From positions 1-27,469 of IMG/VR virus record IMGVR_UViG_3300014960_000003: DNA of 27,469 nucleotides, one strand, 5' to 3'. A program made the position numbers and the translations under genes. Below the pieces are notes generated by a model. It was not told the DNA's origin. It did no database searches and saw nothing but the letters and a program-made list of their open reading frames with translations. This DNA comes from a virus. Within the stretch, counting starts at the first letter, position 1. Every line of letters begins with the position of its first letter. Shown here piece by piece: positions 1 through 4,763 of this stretch.

Positions 1-317
1 AGGTCAGACAGCAGGCGCCAGAACTGGATGAGCATGACGGCCTCGCCATCGGCGTCTGAGCACAGCACCGCGGGCTTGTCGTGCTGGAAACGATAGCCAA
101 TGCAGAGCACCTGGCCGCTTAAGGCATCCAGGGCGGCGTTGCGGATGTAGTCGGCCGCGTGGCTTTCCTCTGCCTTCTGGATTTTCTCGGCGATCAGGTC
201 CGGGTTCTTGATGTTGCCAAACTTGAGCTGGCTTGGATCGAAAGGCGGGATGCGAAGCTGATCGACCGGCAGAGGCCCAGTCTCGATGTCGAAGATGATG
301 GTTGGATTTGCTGGCAT
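1..317 (-). CDS. DEDD-type 3'-5' exonuclease, N-terminal part (runs off the left edge)
   Basis: I translated this frame by hand; it stays open for 105 codons from an ATG to the window edge. The protein begins MPANPTIIFDIETGPLPVDQ. The strand followed by D-I-E is the ExoI motif (DxE) of DnaQ/PolB-type 3'-5' exonucleases, with Asp and Glu as metal ligands. Near residue 77 a QVLCIGYRF segment fits the second beta strand of that fold. ExoII and ExoIII would lie outside the window. As known for the family, such phage enzymes act on DNA, either as polymerase proofreading domains or as stand-alone exonucleases; which applies here cannot be seen. The leader before the ATG lacks a Shine-Dalgarno and is A/C-rich. 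The gene follows a helix-turn-helix gene and an SSB-like gene, which fits DNA replication or recombination. The family is fairly sure, the exact role is not. Confidence 0.75.
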   Translation of the reverse strand, partial: MPANPTIIFDIETGPLPVDQLRIPPFDPSQLKFGNIKNPDLIAEKIQKAEESHAADYIRNAALDALSGQVLCIGYRFQHDKPAVLCSDADGEAVMLIQFWRLLSD

Positions 318-328
318 TGTTGGAAGTG

Positions 329-352
329 TTGGAAGTTGTTGTGCGTTTGTCC
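329..352 (-). promoter_or_regulatory. Leader element shared with position 7099-7121
   Basis: On the coding strand this stretch reads GGACAAACGCACAACAACTT followed by CCAA, and lies 11 bases before the exonuclease ATG. A near-identical stretch precedes the lysozyme-like gene at 7094, differing by two substitutions and one indel. It replaces a Shine-Dalgarno here, so it may be a translation leader, an operator or part of a promoter. The function is inferred only from its repetition and position. Confidence 0.4.
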
Positions 353-415
353 CGATGCGCACCCCCGGCAGTCCCCATGAATCCCGATGGCAACGGGCCA
401 CCGGAAAGTGTCAGA

Positions 416-802
416 TCATTTTCCGCAGTGCGGGCAGATGTTGGCCGTGGTTCTCGGCCGTTTGTGGATCATTGGAACACCAAGCCACTCGCAGATCTCG
501 GCGTAACTCACCCAGCCAAAGCCGGTGATGACGTTAGGATGCAGGTGACCCGTGGCATAAAGTGCCATGGCCTCCGACTTGTCCTTGATTGCCATGCGTT
601 CCAACACGTTAAACGTGCGGGTGGTGAACGGGAAACCCCATTGGGCTTGGATCTCGGCCTTCGCCTTGGCGGCCTGCGAGATCTGGCTCACCCGTTGCTT
701 GGTAACACCGAGCACGCTGGCGATCTTGGTGACGGTGAATCCCTGGGCCTTGAGCTGCATCACCTCTGGGATCATGTGCTGCAGCTTCTGATAGACTCTC
801 AT
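416..802 (-). CDS. Helix-turn-helix DNA-binding protein with C-terminal CPHCGK
   Basis: This is a 128-aa protein of unrecognised family. Residues about 22-45 (FTVTKIASVLGVTKQRVSQI) form a clear helix-turn-helix of the sigma-region-4/MarR-like type, with the usual A-x-x-x-G-V-T spacing and a recognition helix containing KQRVSQ. A second helical segment, around VSYAEICEWLGVPM near residues 97-110, resembles another HTH. The last residues contain one C-P-H-C pair, half of a zinc ribbon with no second pair, so zinc binding would need dimerisation. It starts three bases after the stop of the SSB-like gene, so the two are probably co-transcribed and co-translated. A role as regulator or replication accessory is inference. 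Confidence 0.65.
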   Translation of the reverse strand: MRVYQKLQHMIPEVMQLKAQGFTVTKIASVLGVTKQRVSQISQAAKAKAEIQAQWGFPFTTRTFNVLERMAIKDKSEAMALYATGHLHPNVITGFGWVSYAEICEWLGVPMIHKRPRTTANICPHCGK

Positions 803-805
803 GGC

Positions 806-1546
806 TTAAAAAGGCACATCGTCGAAGCTGGGATCTTCCGCCTTCTCGATTTCCTCGAGGCGCTTTGTAACCGCGGCGATCAGCATGATGTCTTCAGCCG
901 TCTTTCCGCTGTTGACCTTAGCCTTCGGCAGCCAGTGCTCGGCCAGGCCGCGCACAGCATCTGACGTTAGCTCCGACAACGGCACGCCCTTGAACTTTCC
1001 AACGTGCACCTTGACGTCTGCCAGCTTCACAGGAGAAGCCGTAGCAGGCACCACGGTGGTCACCTTGTCGTCTTCCTTGGGCGGCCTGTCCTGCAGTCGC
1101 ACCCACAGGCCCGACGGCTTCAACGGCTCGCCATGCTTGTGCGGCATGATCAGCTTGATGTTGGCGAACGTCTTGGTGCCGTCCTGGCTCTTCTCATGGA
1201 CGATCACCACGGTGGCCTGGCGCCCGATGAGGCCGTCCAGGTCGAGGTTGTTGGTCTCCTCGGCAGTGAGCGGCCTGCCGAACCAGTCCTTCAGGAACCG
1301 GGTCAGGCCGGCCTTCTCGTGCAGACTTGGGGTCATTGGGGCGGTCATCACCACCCATGGCTGCACCGGGTTCCGGCTCTTGTCGATTAGGTCGAGCTCG
1401 AATGCGATTTTAAACTTTTGTTTGGTGCCGTACTGCGTTTCGTAGGCCTTGAGCGGCGTGATGTCGACGCACACTGCTCGGCCGGTGTATTCCGGGCACG
1501 GCTCGAAATTGCCGCCGCCCTTGTTGCTTGTGACTGTGATTCCCAT
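806..1546 (-). CDS. Single-stranded DNA-binding protein-like, acidic tail ending DDVPF
   Basis: This 246-aa protein has an N-terminal region (about 1-145) rich in alternating strands, compatible with the OB-like domain of phage ssDNA-binding proteins. It ends EKAEDPSFDDVPF. That tail closely matches the conserved tip of bacterial SSB (acidic residues then D-D-I-P-F), which binds partner enzymes such as exonucleases, primase and RecO. Between them, GKFKGVPLSEL at about residues 178-195 resembles the short motif of DUF3820-type proteins. Neighbours are a DEDD exonuclease and an HTH protein, a sensible setting for an SSB. The start ATG has no Shine-Dalgarno; about 30 bases of A/C-rich leader precede it. 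SSB function is inferred from the tail, size and context; the OB fold itself is not proven from sequence. Confidence 0.6.
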   Translation of the reverse strand: MGITVTSNKGGGNFEPCPEYTGRAVCVDITPLKAYETQYGTKQKFKIAFELDLIDKSRNPVQPWVVMTAPMTPSLHEKAGLTRFLKDWFGRPLTAEETNNLDLDGLIGRQATVVIVHEKSQDGTKTFANIKLIMPHKHGEPLKPSGLWVRLQDRPPKEDDKVTTVVPATASPVKLADVKVHVGKFKGVPLSELTSDAVRGLAEHWLPKAKVNSGKTAEDIMLIAAVTKRLEEIEKAEDPSFDDVPF

Positions 1547-1576
1547 CTGTTGCTGTTTGTTTGTGTTGTTGTTGTC
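1547..1576 (-). promoter_or_regulatory. A/C-rich, Shine-Dalgarno-free leader of the SSB-like gene
   Basis: The coding-strand leader is almost only A and C (repeats of ACA and CAA, ending CAGCAACAG before ATG). It follows directly on the stop of the 64-aa gene. It contrasts sharply with the AAGGAGG sites used by the genes just upstream, and probably keeps the start site unfolded for SD-independent initiation. Confidence 0.4.
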
Positions 1577-1771
1577 TTACTTCGAGGCCTGTTTCTCGAC
1601 CTCGGAAATCTGTTGTGCCATGCGGGCGTAGTTCGCCCAGTAGTCGGCGAAGCTGTCCCGGATTTTTTTCAGGTTGGCAGGGTCAGCAGCCAGCGCCGCG
1701 GCACCTAGCTTTGAAACGAAGCTGCCACCGTACTCGACCATGCACCGGGCCACGTCACGGTCGTTGATCAC
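1577..1771 (-). CDS. Small helical protein of unknown function (64 aa)
   Basis: I do not recognise the family. I place the start at a GTG overlapping the TGA of the upstream gene (GTGA), with AAAGG a few bases upstream, because an open frame further upstream only reads through the neighbouring gene in the wrong phase. The protein begins VINDRDVARCMVEYGG and is predicted mostly helical: a short Ala/Asp region (AALAADPANLKK) and a terminal helix with YWANYARMAQQISEVEKQ. It has no membrane segment, Cys pair or catalytic motif. It is the last member of the densely overlapped small-gene run and is followed by the A/C-rich leader of the SSB-like gene. Confidence 0.6.
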   Translation of the reverse strand: MINDRDVARCMVEYGGSFVSKLGAAALAADPANLKKIRDSFADYWANYARMAQQISEVEKQASK

Positions 1772-1923
1772 TTGGATCCTTTCCCGCGCTTGCGCCGCCA
1801 GTAGGTCACCTCGTCGATCTTGTAGGCCTTGGCAGCCTTGTGCGCCTGGCCTGCGTCCTTCTTGGATAGGCAATAGACGCCATCCCCTTGGTTCAGTTTC
1901 TTGGCCACGATCTTGTCGTTCAT
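1768..1923 (-). CDS. Very small basic protein (51 aa)
   Basis: This short gene begins ATG overlapping the TGA of the upstream gene (ATGA) and ends in a GTGA overlap with the next one. The protein MNDKIVAKKLNQGDGVYCLS... is strongly basic, with many Lys, and ends YWRRKRGKGSK. A nucleic-acid-binding role is possible from charge alone, but no family is recognised. Both ends being coupled to neighbours is the main support for it being real. Confidence 0.55.
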   Translation of the reverse strand: MNDKIVAKKLNQGDGVYCLSKKDAGQAHKAAKAYKIDEVTYWRRKRGKGSK

Positions 1924-2120
1924 GGTTTGGGTTGAATGATGAAGTCGAAATTGGTCTGCCAGGTCTCGCACAGCCTGTTGTAGCTGTCGTCCTTGATCCG
2001 CCAGGTGCGCGGATCCCGGGTCGCCCCGGTGTGCCGGCATCGGATGCGCACGTCTATGTCTTTGAGTGCCGTGTTGCGCAGCGGGTGGTCGGTGGGCAGC
2101 TCGTGCAGTTTGTTGATCAT
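1920..2120 (-). CDS. Small protein of unknown function (66 aa)
   Basis: It starts with MINKLHELPTDHPLR at an ATG that overlaps the TGA of the preceding gene. The Shine-Dalgarno AAGGAGG lies inside that gene's final codons, a diverged copy of the junction cassette. The remaining protein contains DVRIRCRHTGATRDPRTWRI and a C-terminal FDFIIQPKP. Unlike genes upstream it ends in QPKP rather than KEAKP, so the cassette series stops here. The family is not recognised. It is probably soluble, since no hydrophobic stretch long enough for a membrane is present. Confidence 0.6.
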   Translation of the reverse strand: MINKLHELPTDHPLRNTALKDIDVRIRCRHTGATRDPRTWRIKDDSYNRLCETWQTNFDFIIQPKP

Positions 2121-2134
2121 TTCTCCGCCTCCTT
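2117..2134 (-). repeat. Diverged junction cassette (KEAEK)
   Basis: Coding strand AAGGAGGCGGAGAAATGA. It encodes K-E-A-E-K-stop for the upstream gene and provides SD plus ATGA start for the downstream gene. Compared with the exact copies, the GCC AAG CCG core has become GCG GAG AAA and the start is ATG rather than GTG. Confidence 0.75.
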
Positions 2135-2293
2135 CTCCCACATATTGCGATAAATTGTCGGTCCGTACTCGGTTGTTTCGAGTCCAAGCTCGATCAGGTG
2201 TTTGATGCGTTGCTTCAACGCTTCGTTCTCCGCTCTCAGCGCGTCTCGTTCCTCGAACAGAGACACGACCAGCTTGCCATTGAAGTCACTCAC
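2117..2293 (-). CDS. Coiled-coil mini-protein (58 aa), cassette-linked
   Basis: The start is the GTG inside the junction cassette (VSDFNGKLV...). A longer in-frame reading upstream merely translates the cassette in the wrong phase. Residues about 12-36 (RDALRAENEALKQRIKHLIE) show heptads of Leu/Ile typical of a parallel coiled coil, followed by a Gly-containing turn and TTEYGPTIYRNMWEKEAEK. The segment R-I-K-x-L-x-x-x-G is shared with four other small proteins in this window, so they appear to be paralogues. Function unknown; such proteins may act as oligomerising adaptors or inhibitors of host proteins, which is inference only. Confidence 0.65.
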   Translation of the reverse strand: MSDFNGKLVVSLFEERDALRAENEALKQRIKHLIELGLETTEYGPTIYRNMWEKEAEK

Positions 2294-2307
2294 GGCTTGG
2301 CCTCCTT
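2290..2307 (-). repeat. Junction cassette, exact copy 1
   Basis: Coding strand AAGGAGGCCAAGCCGTGA. It serves three jobs: last codons K-E-A-K-P-stop of the upstream gene, a perfect Shine-Dalgarno, and a GTG start overlapping the stop by four bases. Confidence 0.9.
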
Positions 2308-2547
2308 CACTTTGATCCATTGTAAATACGCATCCGAATCGGATTCATCTCTCAGTCTCAAACGATATGCTATTTCATCCCCCGCCTCCTGCAGCCGCTT
2401 GATGCGGTCTTCAGCGGCATTCAGTTCGCGTTCAAGACTTCTCGCAAACGGAGCGTTTACCCACGGGTTTCCGTCGATGTAAACGACTCGTTCGTCTGTA
2501 CACGGTGTATCGACCATTTTGTTGGTGTTACCAATATGGTTGCTCAT
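2290..2547 (-). CDS. Coiled-coil mini-protein (85 aa) ending KEAKP
   Basis: It starts at an ATG overlapping the preceding TGA (MSNHIGNTNKM), with AAGGAGG seven bases upstream. Residues about 35-66 hold a coiled coil (RSLERELNAAEDRIKRLQEA) followed by GDEIAYRLRLRDES. The R-I-K-R-L-x-E-A-G-D motif is nearly identical to one in the 159-aa gene upstream in the same array, and the underlying 28 bases are 26/28 identical. The N-terminal part (VVYIDGNPWVNAPF) is unique to it. It ends in the cassette-encoded KEAKP. No known function. Confidence 0.65.
   Translation of the reverse strand: MSNHIGNTNKMVDTPCTDERVVYIDGNPWVNAPFARSLERELNAAEDRIKRLQEAGDEIAYRLRLRDESDSDAYLQWIKVKEAKP
2377..2404 (-). repeat. 28-bp repeat within coiled-coil region, copy A
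   Basis: This segment matches 3776-3803 at 26 of 28 positions. It encodes RIKRLQEAGD in the 85-aa gene. The flanks are not alike, so it marks a recently shared or recombined coiled-coil module. Confidence 0.75.
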
Positions 2548-2558
2548 TTGGCCTCCTT
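2544..2558 (-). repeat. Junction cassette, shortened ATG variant
   Basis: Coding strand AAGGAGGCCAAATGA: identical to the exact copies for the first eleven bases, then shortened by one codon. The upstream protein ends KEAK and the downstream gene starts with ATG overlapping TGA. Confidence 0.85.
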
Positions 2559-2933
2559 TACACGGCGGATGCACTTCAGGAGTTCGTTGGAGCAAGTTCC
2601 AAGCGTCCTAGATTGGGTGTCCAGGGACAGGTAGACGCTGTTGTGGGTTCCGTACTGCTGTTTCTGGGCGTTGGCCCTCTCGCGCAGTTTCCGAGACTCA
2701 TCAGACCACTGCTCAACAAGCTCTGTCAGAAGGCTCATCGGGTCGGGTTTGATGCGGTATTCGACAAGGTGCCAGTTCCATTTTGGATCAACCACCGCTT
2801 GCCACGCATCTTCGCTCATGTCTCGGAACCGGAATTCTATTTGCTTGCCTGATTTGAACGCCTGCATGACACCGATCTGGTAGTCGATGTCGGCCGTGTC
2901 TACGGCTGCTTCTCTTGCTTGTTCGCGTGTCAC
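2544..2933 (-). CDS. Hypothetical phage protein with W-x-x-x-EYRIKP motif (129 aa)
   Basis: It starts at the cassette GTG (VTREQAREAAVDTADIDYQIG). Residues about 25-70 contain FKSGKQIEFRFRDMSEDAW and KWNWHLVEYRIKPDP. This 'modify-x-x-W...W-x-W...YRIKP' pattern is a small domain I recognise from many uncharacterised phage early proteins. A helical C-terminal half (LTELVEQWSDESRKLRERANAQKQ) follows, then SNELLKCIRRVKEAK, whose last residues are encoded by the next cassette. It is the largest but one of the cassette-linked genes. The biochemical function of the domain is unknown to me. Confidence 0.7.
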   Translation of the reverse strand: MTREQAREAAVDTADIDYQIGVMQAFKSGKQIEFRFRDMSEDAWQAVVDPKWNWHLVEYRIKPDPMSLLTELVEQWSDESRKLRERANAQKQQYGTHNSVYLSLDTQSRTLGTCSNELLKCIRRVKEAK

Positions 2934-2947
2934 GGCTTGGCCTCCTT
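2930..2947 (-). repeat. Junction cassette, exact copy 2
   Basis: Same 18 bases as at 2290. Flanking codons differ on both sides (TGG before, ACA after the overlap), so identity is limited to the junction. Confidence 0.9.
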
Positions 2948-3118
2948 CCATTTGAATTGAACGTCTCCGCTCGCGTTGTTGGTGTAGTAGGCAACTCCTG
3001 CGCGGATGGATTCTTCTTTGAATTTTGATTTTCCGATGTGGTAACCGAGTGCTAATGCACAGAGCAGAAATATTCCTGTTATTGCTCCGGCGATGGTTGG
3101 AAATGGATCGTCTCTCAC
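2930..3118 (-). CDS. Single-span membrane mini-protein (62 aa) ending KEAKP
   Basis: Starting from the cassette GTG (VRDDPFPTIAG), the protein has one clear membrane helix at about residues 8-28 (TIAGAITGIFLLCALALGYH). A basic stretch (KSKFKEESIRAG) follows, then a short tail ending in KEAKP. By charge, the C-terminal part should stay in the cytoplasm. It is the only membrane protein in the small-gene array. Possible roles such as superinfection exclusion or membrane anchoring of array partners are guesses. It is not obviously a holin, because only one span is present and it lies among early-type genes. Confidence 0.65.
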   Translation of the reverse strand: MRDDPFPTIAGAITGIFLLCALALGYHIGKSKFKEESIRAGVAYYTNNASGDVQFKWKEAKP

Positions 3119-3132
3119 GGCTTGGCCTCCTT
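3115..3132 (-). repeat. Junction cassette, exact copy 3
   Basis: Same 18 bases as at 2290; encodes KEAKP-stop of the 66-aa gene and the SD/GTG start of the membrane mini-protein. Confidence 0.9.
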
Positions 3133-3315
3133 GGATTTTACCCATTGGTCCGACGCTTTTCGGCAGTCTTTGCATGGCCCGTCTTGTCCGCAGCCGCACC
3201 CAATCCGATCATCCAGTTCTGCTCCAAGACGCTGAAGTAGATTGATTCGGGCCTTTAGCTGCTTGTTCTCACGACGCAGCCTGTCGCGCTCTACGACCAG
3301 TATTAGAGCACTCAC
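3115..3315 (-). CDS. Coiled-coil mini-protein with Cys cluster (66 aa), ends KEAKP
   Basis: Translation from the cassette GTG gives VSALILVVERDRLRRENKQL. Residues about 9-34 form a coiled coil (DRLRRENKQLKARINLLQRL) followed by GAELDDRIG, matching the paralogous pattern R-I-x-x-L-x-x-x-G-x-E. Next comes a compact cysteine cluster, CGCGQDGPCKDC, with four Cys in twelve residues. It could bind one zinc ion, which none of the other coiled-coil members show. It ends SDQWVKSKEAKP. The combination suggests an oligomeric, possibly nucleic-acid- or protein-binding factor, but the family is unrecognised. Confidence 0.65.
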   Translation of the reverse strand: MSALILVVERDRLRRENKQLKARINLLQRLGAELDDRIGCGCGQDGPCKDCRKASDQWVKSKEAKP

Positions 3316-3329
3316 GGCTTGGCCTCCTT
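3312..3329 (-). repeat. Junction cassette, exact copy 4
   Basis: Same 18 bases as at 2290; preceded by CAC (His) and followed by GTGAGTGCT. Confidence 0.9.
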
Positions 3330-3659
3330 GTGCGGGACCAGTTTGTAGTCCCAGTCCTCAATGTAACCCGACTCCCTGTCGCGGAACTCGTTGATCCAGA
3401 TCATCTGGTACACTCCGTCATCCACTTCATCGAGGTTGACGATTCGCTGCATTACTGAGTCGGCACCACCACAAGACGCATCCTCTTCGATGGAGAAGAC
3501 ACAGTCCCTGTCGCTCTTTCGCTTGAGGAACTCGATGCGCTTGGTCATGGCGAGCCCACGATTGGTCGTGTAGTAGGTGGTGCTGACCTTGACCACAACG
3601 CCCTTGTAGAGGGCTCTGGAGTCGGGATTGAGCACCGCGTCGAGGTTGAGCGAACTCAC
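3312..3659 (-). CDS. Hypothetical acidic beta-rich protein (115 aa), ends KEAKP
   Basis: From the cassette GTG the protein reads VSSLNLDAVLNPDSRALYKG. The central part (YKGVVVKVSTTYYTTNRGLA, then TKRIEFLKRKSDRDCVFSIEED) looks like a beta-rich fold. The C-terminal region (NLDEVDDGVYQMIWINEFRDRESGYIEDWDYKLVP) resembles the 'x-x-W-x-Y-K-L-V-P' ends of small phage early proteins. It shares no coiled-coil motif with its neighbours, so the array is not simply repeated duplication of one gene. Function unknown. Confidence 0.65.
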   Translation of the reverse strand: MSSLNLDAVLNPDSRALYKGVVVKVSTTYYTTNRGLAMTKRIEFLKRKSDRDCVFSIEEDASCGGADSVMQRIVNLDEVDDGVYQMIWINEFRDRESGYIEDWDYKLVPHKEAKP

Positions 3660-3673
3660 GGCTTGGCCTCCTT
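3656..3673 (-). repeat. Junction cassette, exact copy 5
   Basis: Same 18 bases as at 2290; ends the 159-aa gene and starts the 115-aa gene. Confidence 0.9.
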
Positions 3674-4135
3674 GGCTTCGTGCCATGCTTCACTTGCTTT
3701 GAGCTTGGCCTCCTTTGCTTTGCGCCATCTCTCAACCAGCTCTTCAAAGTCAAGCTGTTCATTGTACGCCATGAAATCCCCCGCCTCCTCCAGCCGCTTG
3801 ATCCTCGCCAACGCCTCCGTGTGCCTCTTCGCCAGTTCGGACACGATGGTCTCTGCGACGTGATCACCCACGCACACGCCGTCCTTCTCGGTCGCGCCGG
3901 GAAAGTTCTTCTGGTCGTCCTTGAACCACGGGTAGCCGAGCACCTTGCCGCAGGTCTGCTCGATCTCTTGGTTCTGCTTGAGGATGCCCTCGTACAGCCG
4001 CTTGACCTTCTCGCTCAGCTGCTCCAACCGCAGAGCAGCCTCGTGGAGCGCAGCGTTGGCCACGCCGTCGTCGGACTGGATCTCTGCGGCCATGACGCGC
4101 AGCGCCATCACCAGCTTTTCGGTGGAGGTGTTCAC
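3656..4135 (-). CDS. Helical coiled-coil protein (159 aa) with buried cassette copy, ends KEAKP
   Basis: The start is GTG in a GTGA overlap (VNTSTEKLVMALRVMAAEIQ) behind a diverged cassette with GGGAGG. Two helical regions are visible: about residues 30-60 (AALRLEQLSEKVKRLYEGIL) and 103-118 (RHTEALARIKRLEEAGDFMA). The second carries the shared R-I-K-R-L-x-E-A-G-D motif and the 28-bp repeat. The C-terminus reads AKEAKLKASEAWHEAKEAKP: it contains KEAK twice because a thirteen-base cassette remnant lies about 40 bases before the real one. I read this as an old junction that lost its stop and start, leaving a fused tail. Function unknown. Confidence 0.7.
   Translation of the reverse strand: MNTSTEKLVMALRVMAAEIQSDDGVANAALHEAALRLEQLSEKVKRLYEGILKQNQEIEQTCGKVLGYPWFKDDQKNFPGATEKDGVCVGDHVAETIVSELAKRHTEALARIKRLEEAGDFMAYNEQLDFEELVERWRKAKEAKLKASEAWHEAKEAKP
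3703..3715 (-). repeat. Buried cassette remnant without stop or start
   Basis: Coding strand AAGGAGGCCAAGC: the first thirteen bases of the junction cassette, in the same reading phase (K-E-A-K), but followed by CTC instead of CGTGA. It retains a perfect SD but no start codon at proper spacing. Confidence 0.8.
3776..3803 (-). repeat. 28-bp repeat within coiled-coil region, copy B
   Basis: Matches 2377-2404 at 26 of 28 positions; encodes RIKRLEEAGD in the 159-aa gene. Confidence 0.75.
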
Positions 4136-4149
4136 AGCTTCACCTCCCT
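4132..4149 (-). repeat. Diverged junction cassette (REVKL)
   Basis: Coding strand AGGGAGGTGAAGCTGTGA. The layout is the same as the exact copies (SD, seven-base spacer, GTGA overlap) with 14 of 18 bases conserved. It is the upstream-most recognisable member of the series. Confidence 0.7.
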
Positions 4150-4449
4150 CGCTTTGAGCATCGCGTCGGCTGCTTGGTATGCGTTCTTCGCGTCAGCTTC
4201 CCAGCTTGAGCCACCTCCATCAGCTAACAACCCCTGCAACGCCGCAGCAGCGAAGTAGTCGCGGAGGGTCATCCCGGGGCTGCCGTACTGCACCTCGCCG
4301 TTTGGGAACTGCAAGTCGGGTTGCGGAAATGCCGGTCCTCCGTCGTTGACCTGGTTGCTCATTGGTCGTTGCAATTGCGGTTGATATGGCCCCGTCTGAC
4401 CAACGGCCGTGAATGATGTTGGCATCGGATCTGGATAGATATGGCTCAT
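4132..4449 (-). CDS. Hypothetical phage protein with GMTLRDYFAAAAL motif (105 aa)
   Basis: It starts at ATG overlapping the previous TGA (MSHIYPDPMPTSFTAVG). The Pro/Gln-rich first 35 residues look disordered. Residues about 36-80 match a familiar but uncharacterised phage protein pattern: NDGGPAFPQPD, then GSPGMTLRDYFAAAALQGLL. The C-terminal WEADAKNAYQAADAMLKAR is helical. Proteins with this 'DGGPAFP ... GMTLRDYFA' pattern are common among small early genes of tailed phages, and I know of no assigned role. It precedes the cassette-linked run and ends in a diverged cassette. Confidence 0.75.
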   Translation of the reverse strand: MSHIYPDPMPTSFTAVGQTGPYQPQLQRPMSNQVNDGGPAFPQPDLQFPNGEVQYGSPGMTLRDYFAAAALQGLLADGGGSSWEADAKNAYQAADAMLKAREVKL

Positions 4450-4763
4450 TGCCGTCCCTCCAGATCCTCGACCACGCTGATGGTCCGGTTCACGTCAGCG
4501 AGCCACTTCTGAACGTAGTCCCTGCGGAAGTCCTCGCGCACGGCGTCTCTCAATGCTTCTTTTGCAAGCGCGATGATAGCGGGAGCCCATGTGTCCCGTC
4601 TCACAGAGACGTGTGGAGCACCCGCTGCTGTGATCACCTCGGACTTGGTGTAGCCCCGCATCCGGGGGTGTTTCAGGGGTGCATCCATAGGCTCCAGCAG
4701 CTTCTCCAGTTCACGATCTGCTGCGTCGTAGAGTGCGGCCTCGATGTCGGATATGGTTTTCAT
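4446..4763 (-). CDS. Helical protein of unknown function (105 aa)
   Basis: MKTISDIEAALYDAADRELE starts at an ATG overlapping the RNA ligase TGA. The protein is helical throughout (EALRDAVREDFRRDYVQKWL) with a central turn region (RMRGYTKSEVITAAGAPHVS). It has no membrane segment or known motif. It ends DLEGRQ, and GGAGGG in those codons serves as the Shine-Dalgarno for the next gene. The close coupling to the RNA ligase suggests co-expression; a functional link is not shown. Confidence 0.65.
   Translation of the reverse strand: MKTISDIEAALYDAADRELEKLLEPMDAPLKHPRMRGYTKSEVITAAGAPHVSVRRDTWAPAIIALAKEALRDAVREDFRRDYVQKWLADVNRTISVVEDLEGRQ

Noticed and set aside
4-393. 129-codon minus-strand frame at the left end
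   Set aside because: It runs out of phase through the exonuclease start region and gives an Arg/His/Pro-rich product, whereas the overlapping frame starting at 317 shows the FDIETG exonuclease motif.
2290-3673. Exact short repeats considered as a CRISPR array
   Set aside because: The spacing varies from 185 to 640 bases, the intervals are coding, and each repeat is a gene junction. There are no cas genes.
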